A DNA stretch of 64,000 nucleotides from positions 62,001 through 126,000 of the forward strand of contig NZ_JAIWHV010000008.1 of NCBI RefSeq assembly GCF_020177375.1, given 5' to 3'. Each line of letters starts with the position of its first letter. Position 1 is the first letter of the stretch. Origin of the DNA: Saliphagus infecundisoli. GTDB taxonomy: Archaea; Halobacteriota; Halobacteria; Halobacteriales; Natrialbaceae. The notes beneath the pieces are model-generated. The model did not search any database and was not told the DNA's origin. It worked only from the letters and a program-made list of their open reading frames with translations. This document shows positions 42,766-51,613 of the stretch, in pieces. Made by a program: the position numbers and the translations under genes.

Positions 42766-43905
42766 TTAGAGCCCGAGTTCCCGCCCGATGACGAGGTGCT
42801 GGATCTCGCTGGTTCCCTCGCCGATCTCCATCAGCTTCGCGTCGCGGTAGAACCGCTGGGGCGCGAAGTCGGTGGTGTAGCCGTACCCACCCAGGACCTG
42901 GACGGCGTCCTCTGCGACCTCGCGGGCCGCCTCGCTGGCGTCGAGTTTCGCCAGCGCTGACTCGCGAGTAACGGGGTCGCCCTGGTCGTAGCGCCAGGCC
43001 GCCCGATGGGTCAAGAGGCGCGCGCGCTCGGTCTTTCGATGCATGTCCACGACCATGTCCCGGACGGCGTCGAACTCCGAGATCGGCTGGCCGAACTGCT
43101 CGCGCTCGGTGCTGTAGTCGCGGGCGGCCTCGTAGGCACCCTGGGCGAGCCCCGTCGAGAGCGCCGCGATCGAGATCCGCCCGCCGTCGAGAGTTCGCTT
43201 GGTCTGCTCCCAGCCCTCACCCTCTTCGCCGAGCAGTCGGTTCTCGGGGAGCCGGACCCCGTCGAGCTGGATCTCACAGGTCGGCGAGGCGTTAAGCCCC
43301 ATCTTCTCCCAGATCGTCGTGACCTCGAAGCCGTCGTCGTCGGGATCGACGATGAACGTCGAGATCCCATCGTAGCCCGCCTCGGGGTCCGTGACGGCCT
43401 TCACCAGTATCGATCCGGCCTCGGAGGCGTTCGTGATGAACTGCTTTGTACCATTCAGCACCCACTCGTCGCCCTCCTGTCGGGCAGTCGTGGACATGTT
43501 CGAGGCGTCGGACCCGCTCTCGGGTTCGGTCAGCGCCCAGCCGCCCACGTACTCGCCCTCGGCGAGCGGCCGGAGCCACTCCTCTTTCTGCTCTCGCGTC
43601 CCGAAGAGCTCGATCGGTTTCGAGGCCAGCGAGACGTGGGCGGCGTAGGAGAGCCCGATCGAGCCCGATACCCGGCCGAGTTCCTCGGTGATGACGGCGT
43701 ACATGAGCTGGTCGCCGCCCAACCCCCCGAACTCCTCGCTTACCGGGACGCCCATCACGTCGAGGTCGGCGAGCTGGTCGAAGACCTCCTCGGGGTAGCG
43801 GTGGTCGTCCTCGATCTCCTGGGCGATCGGGGCGATCTCGGCCTCACAGAACTCCCGGACGGTCTCCCGGATCATCCGGTGTTCGTCGGGCACGTCGAAG
43901 TCCAT
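42766..43905 (-). CDS. Acyl-CoA dehydrogenase
   Basis: A 379-residue protein. MDFDVPDEHRMIRETVREFC and GGWALTEPESGSDASNM are the FAD-site signature, ITNASEA and WEKMGLNASPT the substrate side. AVQVLGGYGYTTDFAPQRFY and IGEGTSEIQHLV carry the catalytic Glu near the C-terminus. It oxidises acyl-CoA in fatty-acid or branched-chain degradation, and chain length is not determinable. Confidence 0.92.
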   Translation of the reverse strand: MDFDVPDEHRMIRETVREFCEAEIAPIAQEIEDDHRYPEEVFDQLADLDVMGVPVSEEFGGLGGDQLMYAVITEELGRVSGSIGLSYAAHVSLASKPIELFGTREQKEEWLRPLAEGEYVGGWALTEPESGSDASNMSTTARQEGDEWVLNGTKQFITNASEAGSILVKAVTDPEAGYDGISTFIVDPDDDGFEVTTIWEKMGLNASPTCEIQLDGVRLPENRLLGEEGEGWEQTKRTLDGGRISIAALSTGLAQGAYEAARDYSTEREQFGQPISEFDAVRDMVVDMHRKTERARLLTHRAAWRYDQGDPVTRESALAKLDASEAAREVAEDAVQVLGGYGYTTDFAPQRFYRDAKLMEIGEGTSEIQHLVIGRELGL

Positions 43906-44071
43906 GGTCGTTCGTTACCGACGAGGGGAATAAACGCACCGTCCTGTCGCTGGCGGGTTGCCGTCGTGGTGCCGTCGGGATCAATGCCCCAGAAGTTCAC
44001 CAGCCATCCGGCAGACTGTCCGCTCGTCCAGTCCGGGACACATTTACCGCGTGGTTGCTAGGCGTCTACAC

Positions 44072-44878
44072 ATGGACCTCCGCCAGCTCGCCCGGGGCAC
44101 CGTCGAGTGGGGCCGGATCGAGCGGGTGGTCCGAACTCTCGCCGAGCGCTACGGCCGCGAGGAGGTCCGCGTCGAGTTCGTAGAGAGCGACAACTGGCTC
44201 TCGACGCCGCTGGTGATCGACGAGGAGTGGTTCGTCAAGATCGTCTCCCGCCAGAACGCCCTCGTCCACGGCCTGCTCACTACGGGGCGGAACGTCGGCG
44301 CCTTCTCGTCGGGGACGGAGGGCTTCTTCGACCGGTTCGACACCCCACTCCAGATGGTCGAACACGAGCACGAGGCCACCGAGCGGATGCGCGAGATCGG
44401 ACTCAACGCGCCCCGGCCCGTCGACGCCTTCGAGGTCAACGGGCTCGGGGTCCTCGTCCTCGAGTACCTCCCCGCCTTCGAGACGTTCGATGACCTTCCC
44501 GACGACGAGGTCCGCGAGCGCGCGCCCGACCTCTTTTCGATGCTCGCCGCGCTCCACGACCACGGCCTCGCCCACGGCGATCTCCGCGCGGAGAACGTCC
44601 TGATCCGCGACGACGAGATCTACTTCATCGACGCGACCCGCCTCCAGGCGGGCCGGGCCAGAGAGACGCGGGCCTACGACCTCGCGTGTGCCCTCGCGGT
44701 GCTCGAGCCCCGACTGGGCGCCCGGGAGGCGGTCGCGGTCGCCTACGGGACCTACGGGTCCGAGGACTTACTCGCCGCCCGGGAGTTCCTCGATTTCGTC
44801 CGGCTGCGCCCCGACCACGAGTTCGACTCGACGCGGCTCCGCAGCGAACTCGAGAAGGTCGCCGACCTCGGCGAGTAA
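44072..44878 (+). CDS. RIO/Bud32-like protein kinase
   Basis: 268 residues from ATG 44072. The N-terminal ~80 residues are a winged-helix-like region (ERVVRTLAERYGREEVRVEF). The kinase core has EHEHEATERMREIGLNAPRP, AHGDLRAENVLIRDD (catalytic Asp, Asn) and IYFIDATR (metal Asp). This is the minimal RIO-type arrangement without an activation segment. Substrate unknown. Confidence 0.77.
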   Translation: MDLRQLARGTVEWGRIERVVRTLAERYGREEVRVEFVESDNWLSTPLVIDEEWFVKIVSRQNALVHGLLTTGRNVGAFSSGTEGFFDRFDTPLQMVEHEHEATERMREIGLNAPRPVDAFEVNGLGVLVLEYLPAFETFDDLPDDEVRERAPDLFSMLAALHDHGLAHGDLRAENVLIRDDEIYFIDATRLQAGRARETRAYDLACALAVLEPRLGAREAVAVAYGTYGSEDLLAAREFLDFVRLRPDHEFDSTRLRSELEKVADLGE

Positions 44879-44929
44879 CCTCCGGCGCATAGCAGGCTTT
44901 TTCACGGCGCCCGGCGAGTATTGCCAGTA

Positions 44930-46465
44930 ATGAGCGATCAGGGTTACGGCCACTACGTCGACGGCGAGTGGGTCGAGGGCGACGGCGAGAGCTTCGAGAG
45001 CAGGAATCCGGCGACCGGTGAGACGCTGGCGACGTTCGCCAGAGGCGACGAGAGCGAGGTCGACCGGGCGCTTTCGGCCGCCGACGACGCCTTCGCGGAG
45101 TGGCGCCGGCTGTCGTACATCGACCGCGCGGAGTACCTCTGGGAGATCTACCACGAGCTCCGGGACCGCCACGACGAACTCGGCGAGATCGTTACCAAGG
45201 AGTGCGGGAAGGAACTCTCGGAGGGGAAAGCCGACGTCGCCGAGGCCTGGCACATGGTCGAGTGGGCGGCTGGCAACGCCCGCCACCCCCACGGCGATGT
45301 CGTCCCCAGCGAGGTCGGTGCCAAGGACGCCTACATGCGCCGCAAGCCCCGGGGCGTCGTCGGCTGTATCACCCCCTGGAACTTCCCGGTCGCGATCCCC
45401 TTCTGGCACATGGCGATCTCGCTGGTCGAGGGCAACACCGTCGTCTGGAAGCCCGCCGAGCAGACCCCCTGGTGCGGTCAGATCATCGCCGAGATGTTCG
45501 AGGAGAGCGGGATTCCCGACGGCGTGTTCAACATGGTCCAGGGCTTCGGCGACGCCGGCGCGTCGATCGTCGAGGACGACCGCGTCGATACCGTCCTCTT
45601 TACCGGCTCGGCGGAGGTCGGCCAGGAGATCGCGAGTTCGGTCGGCGGCGAACCCGGCAAGCTCGCGGCCTGCGAGATGGGCGGCAAAAACGGGATCGTC
45701 ATTACCGAAAAGGCCGACCTCGATATCGCCGTCCACTCGGCGATCATGTCCAGCTTCAAGACGACCGGCCAGCGCTGCGTTTCGAGCGAGCGCCTGATCG
45801 TTCACACCGACGTCTACGACGAGTTCAAAGAACGGTTCGTGGATCTCGCCGCCGACGTCACCGTCGGCGATCCCCTTACTGAGGAGTCGTTCATGGGCCC
45901 CGCGATCGAGGCCGACCACGTCGAGAAGATCGGTCGGCACAACGAGGTCGCCCGCGAGGAAGGTGCAGAGGTACTGGTCGATCGGTTCGACCTGGAGGGC
46001 GAGGACCTCGCCGGCGACGCCGATCGGGAGGAGGGCCACTGGGTCGGTCCGTTCGTCTACGAGATCGGCTACGATCCCGAACTTCGATGTCTCAAAGAGG
46101 AGTGTTTCGGTCCCCACGTCGCCCTGGTCGAGTACGAGGGGGACATCGAGCGGGCCGTCGAGATCCACAACGACACGCCCTACGGGCTGGCGGGCGCGAT
46201 CATTAGCGAGGACTACCGCCAGATCAACCACTTCCGGGACTACGCCGAGGTCGGCCTCTCATACGGCAACCTCCCCTGTATCGGCGCGGAGGTCCAGCTT
46301 CCCTTCGGCGGCGTCAAGAACTCGGGCAACGGCTATCCGAGCGCCCGGGAGGCGATCGAAGCAGTAACGGAACGGACCGCCTGGACGCTCAACAACTCGA
46401 AGGAGATCGAGATGGCCCAGGGGCTGTCGGCGGACATCAGGACGGGCGGGACCGACGAGGACTGA
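44930..46465 (+). CDS. NAD(P)-dependent aldehyde dehydrogenase
   Basis: 511 residues from ATG 44930. ITPWNFPVAIPFWHM, VLFTGSAEVGQEI and LAACEMGGKNG (catalytic Glu) are present, and TTGQRCVSSERL holds the catalytic Cys. The C-terminal GVKNSGNGYPSAREAIEAVT resembles semialdehyde-type ALDHs. The gene opens the catabolic stretch that continues to 57 kb and is followed by an Lrp regulator on the other strand, so its substrate may be an amino-acid-derived semialdehyde. Confidence 0.9.
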   Translation: MSDQGYGHYVDGEWVEGDGESFESRNPATGETLATFARGDESEVDRALSAADDAFAEWRRLSYIDRAEYLWEIYHELRDRHDELGEIVTKECGKELSEGKADVAEAWHMVEWAAGNARHPHGDVVPSEVGAKDAYMRRKPRGVVGCITPWNFPVAIPFWHMAISLVEGNTVVWKPAEQTPWCGQIIAEMFEESGIPDGVFNMVQGFGDAGASIVEDDRVDTVLFTGSAEVGQEIASSVGGEPGKLAACEMGGKNGIVITEKADLDIAVHSAIMSSFKTTGQRCVSSERLIVHTDVYDEFKERFVDLAADVTVGDPLTEESFMGPAIEADHVEKIGRHNEVAREEGAEVLVDRFDLEGEDLAGDADREEGHWVGPFVYEIGYDPELRCLKEECFGPHVALVEYEGDIERAVEIHNDTPYGLAGAIISEDYRQINHFRDYAEVGLSYGNLPCIGAEVQLPFGGVKNSGNGYPSAREAIEAVTERTAWTLNNSKEIEMAQGLSADIRTGGTDED

Positions 46466-46526
46466 GACGGCGCCGCTCGATCAGCGGACGCCGAGAGGAC
46501 TCGAGCGGTCGCACTCGACGGGCCGA

Positions 46527-47054
46527 CTACGACGACCCGTCCCCGTCGAGCACCGCCTCCCTCGCCTCTGAAGTGAGGTTCGACGACACCGCACGGTCGT
46601 TCTCGAACTCCCCGAGGACGAACTTCGAGGACGTCTCGTTGACGCCGTCGATCGCGACGATCCGGTCGATGAGGTCATTCAACTGATCGCGCGTCTGGAC
46701 GCGGCTCACGGCGACGAAATCGACGTCGCCCATGGTGTAGTAGACCTGCTCGACGCCGGAGAGCGCGAGCAGGTTCTCGCCGATGTCCTCGGAGTACCCC
46801 CGTTCGTGGGCCACCATGACGTCGGTGATCGCGGTCAGTTCCAGTCCGAGCGCCAGGGGATCGACGTCGGCCGTGATCCCCTGGATGACACCCTCCTCTT
46901 TGAGCTTGTTCAGCCGGTAGTGGACCGCGGACTTCGAGAGGTCGAGCTCGTCGGCGATCGTCTCCAAATTGACGTCGAAGTCGGCTTCAACCTGCTCGAG
47001 CAGCGCGAGGTCCGTCTCGTCGAGATCGGGGGCCGTGCGACGGGAATCGCTCAT
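46527..47054 (-). CDS. Lrp/AsnC family transcriptional regulator
   Basis: 175 residues from ATG 47054. LDETDLALLEQVEADFDVNL, then IADELDLSKSAVHYRLNKLK, is the AsnC-type HTH. DPLALGLELTAITDVMVAHE begins the RAM ligand-binding domain. It lies between the aldehyde dehydrogenase and the aminotransferase, so it is the best candidate regulator of both. The ligand is probably an amino acid, which could be beta-alanine. This is inference. Confidence 0.88.
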   Translation of the reverse strand: MSDSRRTAPDLDETDLALLEQVEADFDVNLETIADELDLSKSAVHYRLNKLKEEGVIQGITADVDPLALGLELTAITDVMVAHERGYSEDIGENLLALSGVEQVYYTMGDVDFVAVSRVQTRDQLNDLIDRIVAIDGVNETSSKFVLGEFENDRAVSSNLTSEAREAVLDGDGSS

Positions 47055-47130
47055 GGCCCCTAGTCGAGGGTACCGGACCATGAACCACTCGGCTCTCACC
47101 GTCGGCGCTCCCCGATGGCGATCGGCCCGT

Positions 47131-48468
47131 TCAGTCGTCCATCGCGTCGTCGGAGACGTCGAGACCTGCGTCGAGGGCCTCGACGGCCTCGTCGACGTCG
47201 TCCTCGGTGATCGAAAGCGGCGGAGCGAGGATCAGCGTGTTGATCATGTTCGCGACGTAGGTGCCGTGGTCGCCCGCGGTCGCGGCCACCTCGTCGACGA
47301 CGGTGGTACCGGGGGAGATCTTGTCCTCGCGTTCGCCGAAGGGGACGCGCTCGTCGGCGCGTTTCGTGAGTTCGATCCCCCGGAACAGGCCGACCCCGCG
47401 CGTCTCGCCCACGCTCGGGTGAGCCTCGTCGAGTTCGTCGAGTCGGTCGCCGAGGTAGGCACCGATCTCGCCGGCCCGCTCGATCAGGTTCTCCTCGCGG
47501 TAGGTCTCGATCGCCGCGAGGCCAGCCGCGACCGCGACCGGGTGGCCCGAGTAGGTGTGGCCGTGACAGAACATCTCCTCCTCGAAGTGGTCGGCGATCT
47601 CGGGGGTGACGATCGTCGCGCCCAGGGGCTGGTAGGCTCCCGTGAGTCCCTTCGCCATCGTCATGATGTCGGGGGTGACCCCGAAGACGTCACAGCCGAA
47701 CCACTCGCCCGTGCGCCCGAACCCGCTCATCACCTCGTCACAGATCAGGAGCGCGCCGTGGTCGTGGGCGATCTCCTTGAGTCGGGGCAAGTACTCGTCC
47801 GGCGGCACCAGAATGCCGTTCGAGCCAACGATCGGCTCGACGACCACCGCGGCGACCGTATCGCCCTCGAGGGTGAGCATCTCGTCGATGTACTCGAGGC
47901 TCTCCATGGGGTCGAGCGTCGAGCCGTAGGCGTAGGGATCGGGGGCCTTGATCGTTCCCGGCACCCCCGGCTCGGCCATCAGCCGCCGGGGGTCGCCGGT
48001 GACGCTGATCGACCCGTGGGTCGCGCCGTGGTAGGAGCGATAGCGCGAGATGATCTTCTGTTTGCCCGTGTAGAATCGTGCGATCTTGACCGCGGCCTCG
48101 ACGGCCTCGGTGCCGCTGGTCGAGAAGAACGTCTTCGTGAGATCGCCCGGCGTGATCTCGGCGAGTTCGCGCCCCAGTTCCGACCGCGCCTCGGTGGTGT
48201 ACCCCGGCGAGACGAAGGGGACGTCCCGGATCTGTTCGGCGACCCGGTCGGCGACCCGATCTGCGGAGTGGCCCAGGTTCGAGCACATGAGCTGGCCCGA
48301 GAGGTCGATGTACTCCTCCCCGTCGGCAGTCGTGAACCTGACGCCGCTGGCGTCGACGACCTGCGTGGGATCGACTTCCTTCTGATAGGACCACGTGCCG
48401 AAGACGTGCTCGCGGTCGGTCCGCTCTACCTCGTTGGCGCCCTCCGTGGCTGATTCCTGGTCGCTCAT
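47131..48468 (-). CDS. Class III aminotransferase (beta-alanine/GABA type candidate)
   Basis: A 445-residue protein. FFSTSGTEAVEAAVKIARFY, YRSYHGATHGSISVTGDPRR and ICDEVMSGFGRTGEWFG (PLP Asp) are class III signatures, and MTMAKGLTGAYQPLGA carries the PLP lysine. The family includes beta-alanine, GABA and taurine transaminases. It is divergent from a methylmalonate-semialdehyde dehydrogenase across ~150 bp, which supports beta-alanine to malonate semialdehyde as the reaction. Confidence 0.9.
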   Translation of the reverse strand: MSDQESATEGANEVERTDREHVFGTWSYQKEVDPTQVVDASGVRFTTADGEEYIDLSGQLMCSNLGHSADRVADRVAEQIRDVPFVSPGYTTEARSELGRELAEITPGDLTKTFFSTSGTEAVEAAVKIARFYTGKQKIISRYRSYHGATHGSISVTGDPRRLMAEPGVPGTIKAPDPYAYGSTLDPMESLEYIDEMLTLEGDTVAAVVVEPIVGSNGILVPPDEYLPRLKEIAHDHGALLICDEVMSGFGRTGEWFGCDVFGVTPDIMTMAKGLTGAYQPLGATIVTPEIADHFEEEMFCHGHTYSGHPVAVAAGLAAIETYREENLIERAGEIGAYLGDRLDELDEAHPSVGETRGVGLFRGIELTKRADERVPFGEREDKISPGTTVVDEVAATAGDHGTYVANMINTLILAPPLSITEDDVDEAVEALDAGLDVSDDAMDD

Positions 48469-48636
48469 ACGTCCCCCCTACTCAGCACTCTCTGATTAGT
48501 CTTTGGCTCAAATCCGGAAGTGGCGGACGAAGGACGACCGCCAGCGGAATAACGGAACAGAAGTCGACGATTCGGACGTTTAGATGAATTTCGTCGCAAA
48601 GACTTAAGGCCGAGAGCACGCATGCACGGGTATCGC
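48469..48636. promoter_or_regulatory. Divergent promoter region, aminotransferase / MMSDH
   Basis: CTTAAGG (48603-48609) lies ~30 bp before the ATG at 48637 and is the likely TATA for the rightward gene. CTGATTAGTCTTTGG (~48492-48506) may serve the leftward gene. There is no clear palindrome. Confidence 0.45.
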
Positions 48637-50112
48637 ATGCAACTCGATACGACCCCGCCGTGGGACGACGTACGGAACTACATCGACGGCGACTGGCGCG
48701 CGCCCTCCGAGGAGGGGCTCGACGTCGTCAACCCGACGACCGGCGAGACGATCTCCTACGTCGGCTTCAGCTCCGACGAGGAGGTCGACGAGGCCGTCCG
48801 GGCCGGACAGGCGGCGTTCGAGGAGTGGCGGAAGACACCCGTCGAGGAGCGGATCCAGCCGCTGTTCGCGCTCAAGGAGCTCCTCGAGGAACACCACGAC
48901 GACCTCGCGCGGGTTCTCGTCCAGGAGCACGGCAAGACGCTCGCCGAGGCCAGGGGCGAACTCCGGCGCGGGATCGAGAACGTCGAGGTCGCCTGCGGGA
49001 TCCCCTCGATGATGCAGGCGGGCCACCTTCCCAACGCCGCTCCCGAGATCGACGAGACCGCGGTCCGGAAACCGCTGGGCGTGTTCGCGGCGATCACCCC
49101 CTTCAACTTCCCCGGAATGATCCCGCTGTGGTTCCTTCCTTACGCCGTCGCGACGGGCAACTCCTTCGTCCTCAAACCCAGCGAACAGGACCCCGTGGTG
49201 GCCCAGCGACTGTTCGAGCTCATGGAGGAAGCCGGGTTCCCGGACGGCGTGGTTCAGCTCGTCAACGGCGGCGTCGACACCGTCAACGCCCTGCTCGACC
49301 ACGAGGGGATCGAGGGGGCTTCCTTCGTCGGCTCGACGCCCGTCGCACGCACCATCTACGAGCGGGCGGCCAAAAGCGGCAAGCGCGTCCAGGCTCAAGG
49401 TGGAGCGAAGAACCACGTCATCGTGACCGAGAGCGCCGATCTCGACTTTGCCGCCGAGAAGACGGTCTCCTCGGCGTGTGCGTGTGCGGGCGAGCGGTGT
49501 CTCGCGAACGACGTCGTCGTCGTCGACGAATCGGTCTACGACGAGTTCGCCCAGCGGGTCGTGGACGTAGCGAAGAACCAGACGGTCGGCGACGGACTCG
49601 ACGAGGACACTGACATCGGCGCGCTGATCAGCGCCGACCACGAGTCGAACGTCCGCGACATGATCGCGACGGGCGTCGACGAGGGGGCCGAACTCCTCGT
49701 CGACGGCCGCGACGTCGAGGTCGAGGAGCGTCCCGACGGCAACTTCCTCGGCCCGACCGTCTTCGGCGACCTCGACCCCGAGATGACCCTCGCGCGCGAG
49801 GAGACGTTCGGCCCGGTGCTCGGCCTCCTGCCGGTCGCCGACGTCGAGGAGGCCATCGACGTCTTGAACCGGAGCGACTTCGGCAACGCCGCGAGCCTGT
49901 TTACGGCGAGCGGTGCGGATGCCCGGAAGGTCCGCCACGAGGCCGACGTCGGTAACCTGGGGGTCAACGCCGGCACCGCCGCCCCGATGGCGTTCTTCCA
50001 CTTCGGCGGCTGGAAGGATTCCTTCTTCGGGGACCTCCACGCCCAGGGCGACGACATGATCCGGTTCTACACGGACGAGATGGTCTACATCGAGCGCTGG
50101 CCCGACGCCTGA
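48637..50112 (+). CDS. mmsA: Methylmalonate/malonate-semialdehyde dehydrogenase (CoA-acylating)
   Basis: 491 residues from ATG 48637 (MQLDTTPPWDDVRNYIDGDW). An ATG five codons earlier (48622) is too close to the TATA element. ITPFNFPGMIPLWFLPYAVA, SFVGSTPVARTIYERAAKSG and ACACAGERCLAND (catalytic Cys) are MMSDH signatures. It converts methylmalonate semialdehyde to propionyl-CoA, or malonate semialdehyde to acetyl-CoA. In this setting it would finish beta-alanine or beta-aminoisobutyrate breakdown from uracil or thymine. Confidence 0.92.
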   Translation: MQLDTTPPWDDVRNYIDGDWRAPSEEGLDVVNPTTGETISYVGFSSDEEVDEAVRAGQAAFEEWRKTPVEERIQPLFALKELLEEHHDDLARVLVQEHGKTLAEARGELRRGIENVEVACGIPSMMQAGHLPNAAPEIDETAVRKPLGVFAAITPFNFPGMIPLWFLPYAVATGNSFVLKPSEQDPVVAQRLFELMEEAGFPDGVVQLVNGGVDTVNALLDHEGIEGASFVGSTPVARTIYERAAKSGKRVQAQGGAKNHVIVTESADLDFAAEKTVSSACACAGERCLANDVVVVDESVYDEFAQRVVDVAKNQTVGDGLDEDTDIGALISADHESNVRDMIATGVDEGAELLVDGRDVEVEERPDGNFLGPTVFGDLDPEMTLAREETFGPVLGLLPVADVEEAIDVLNRSDFGNAASLFTASGADARKVRHEADVGNLGVNAGTAAPMAFFHFGGWKDSFFGDLHAQGDDMIRFYTDEMVYIERWPDA

Positions 50113-50271
50113 GCCCGAACGGCCCGTTCGACCCGCCAGCACCGACCGGCCGACGTCGGTTCGAGCGGCGACTATCGAATTAATTCGAGTTATTCCGAAG
50201 AACAGTGAACGTTCGACCATCAATTAGCGGAACCGATAGACATATTGGGAACGGACGAGTCGTGTGGTCGT

Positions 50272-51333
50272 ATGCCACTCGAGGAGTTCGCGATCACGTT
50301 CAAAGGAGATATCTCGCCCGAGCGGACGGTGGCGCTCGCGGGGCTCGCGGAGGACGCGGGGTTCGACTACGGCTGGTTCTACGACTCGCACGTCCTCTGG
50401 AAGGATCCCTACCCACAGATGACACAGCTGCTGGAGAACACCGACCGGATGAAGACGGGGACGCTCGTCACCAATCCCAAAGTACGGGACGTCTCGGTGA
50501 CCGCGAGCTCCTTTGCGGGACTGAACCAGCTCTCGGGCGGCCGCGCGGAGCTGGGCATCGGCCGCGGCGACAGCTCGCTCCGGATGCTCGGCGAGGAGCC
50601 CGTGCCCTGGCACGAGTTCGAGGAGCAGGTGGACTACATCCGCGAGCTCCACCGTGGCGAGGCGATCGAGCACCCTGACACCGGCCGGGAGATCGAACTC
50701 ACGTGGACCGACACCGAGCTCGTGACCTGGGTGGCCGCCTACGGCCCGAAGATGCTCGAGCTCGCGGGCAGGATCGCCGACGGCGTGATCCTCCAGATCT
50801 CCGATCCCTATCTCGTGGGCTGGTTCGTCGACCAGATCCGCGAGGGCGCGCGCAAACACGGCCGGGACCCCGACGAGATCAGGGTGATGTCGTGTGCGCC
50901 GGTCTGGCTCAGCGAGGACGAAGAGGAGGCCCGCGACAGGCTCCGGTGGTTCCTCGCGATGGTCGGCAACCACGTCGCCGACCTCGTCGACACCCACCAC
51001 AAGGGCGACCAGCTCCCCGAGGAGCTGACGAACTACATCGAGGGCCGGAAAGGCGAGGGCGCCGAGGGCGGCTACGACTACACCGAACACGCAGAACAGG
51101 ACGCGGATCATTTAGAGTGGATCCCCGACCCGATGATCGACCGCTTCTGTGTCCTCGGTACGCCCGAGGAGCACGTCGCGAAGCTCGAAGAGCTCGAGGA
51201 TCGGGGCGTCGATCAGTTCAACGTCTATCTCATGTCGGGCGAGGAGGCCAGACACGTCGAGACCTACGGGCGGGAGGTGATCCCGGCGTTCACCGACGGG
51301 AAACAGTACGCCGAGGCGGGTATCGACTCGTAA
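50272..51333 (+). CDS. LLM-class (luciferase-like) flavin/F420 oxidoreductase, copy 1
   Basis: 353 residues from ATG 50272. It is a TIM-barrel oxidoreductase of the bacterial luciferase/F420-dependent reductase group: LAGLAEDAGFDYGWFYDSHV, KTGTLVTNPKVRDVSVTASS, GRAELGIGRGDSSLRMLGEE, VTWVAAYGPKMLELAG and MIDRFCVLGTPEEHVAKLEE. Members use FMN or F420, and cofH at 15.3 kb shows F420 is made. The position between MMSDH and an NCS2 permease makes it a candidate uracil/thymine-reducing enzyme. Alternatives are a RutA-like ring-opening oxygenase or an unrelated function. Confidence 0.83.
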   Translation: MPLEEFAITFKGDISPERTVALAGLAEDAGFDYGWFYDSHVLWKDPYPQMTQLLENTDRMKTGTLVTNPKVRDVSVTASSFAGLNQLSGGRAELGIGRGDSSLRMLGEEPVPWHEFEEQVDYIRELHRGEAIEHPDTGREIELTWTDTELVTWVAAYGPKMLELAGRIADGVILQISDPYLVGWFVDQIREGARKHGRDPDEIRVMSCAPVWLSEDEEEARDRLRWFLAMVGNHVADLVDTHHKGDQLPEELTNYIEGRKGEGAEGGYDYTEHAEQDADHLEWIPDPMIDRFCVLGTPEEHVAKLEELEDRGVDQFNVYLMSGEEARHVETYGREVIPAFTDGKQYAEAGIDS

Positions 51334-51496
51334 GCGGTGGGCACGGGTCCGCGCTCGTCGCCGACAGCGAGGTTCCGCGTCCGCGCCCCGGTAGGAGTCC
51401 GCCCGGAATCCGATACCGGACGCTCGCGCCGCCCCGGTGTGCATAGATCCAACTACGTTCCAAAAAACGGGCCGAACATCGAAACAATCTTCGTAT

Positions 51497-51530
51497 AGAT
51501 TTCGGAATGTCGAAAACAACCCGAACATCT
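51497..51530 (+). promoter_or_regulatory. Inverted repeat upstream of the permease gene
   Basis: AGATTTCGG (51497-51505) and CCGAACATCT (51521-51530) are near-inverted arms around an A-rich centre (GTCGAAAACAAC). They lie ~85 bp before the ATG at 51614. GAACATCGAAAC nearby (~51473) repeats part of it. The site may bind the cluster's regulator. The rest of 51334-51613 holds no gene. Confidence 0.3.
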
Positions 51531-51613
51531 AAGTCAGTCTCCCGACGTTGTTCACAGCGTAATGTTCGCACACCGACTGACTGACGTTTCATCCGACCGA
51601 TCGGGGCCCGCCC

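Noticed and set aside
46527-48468. Toxin-antitoxin or defence system near the Lrp regulator
   Set aside because: The surrounding genes are metabolic with recognisable enzymes. No nuclease, ATPase or small toxin-like partner is present.
50272-51333. Naming the first LLM protein as RutA (pyrimidine monooxygenase)
   Set aside because: RutA works with RutB-F, none of which is present, and would make dihydropyrimidinase unnecessary. The sequence only supports the LLM class.
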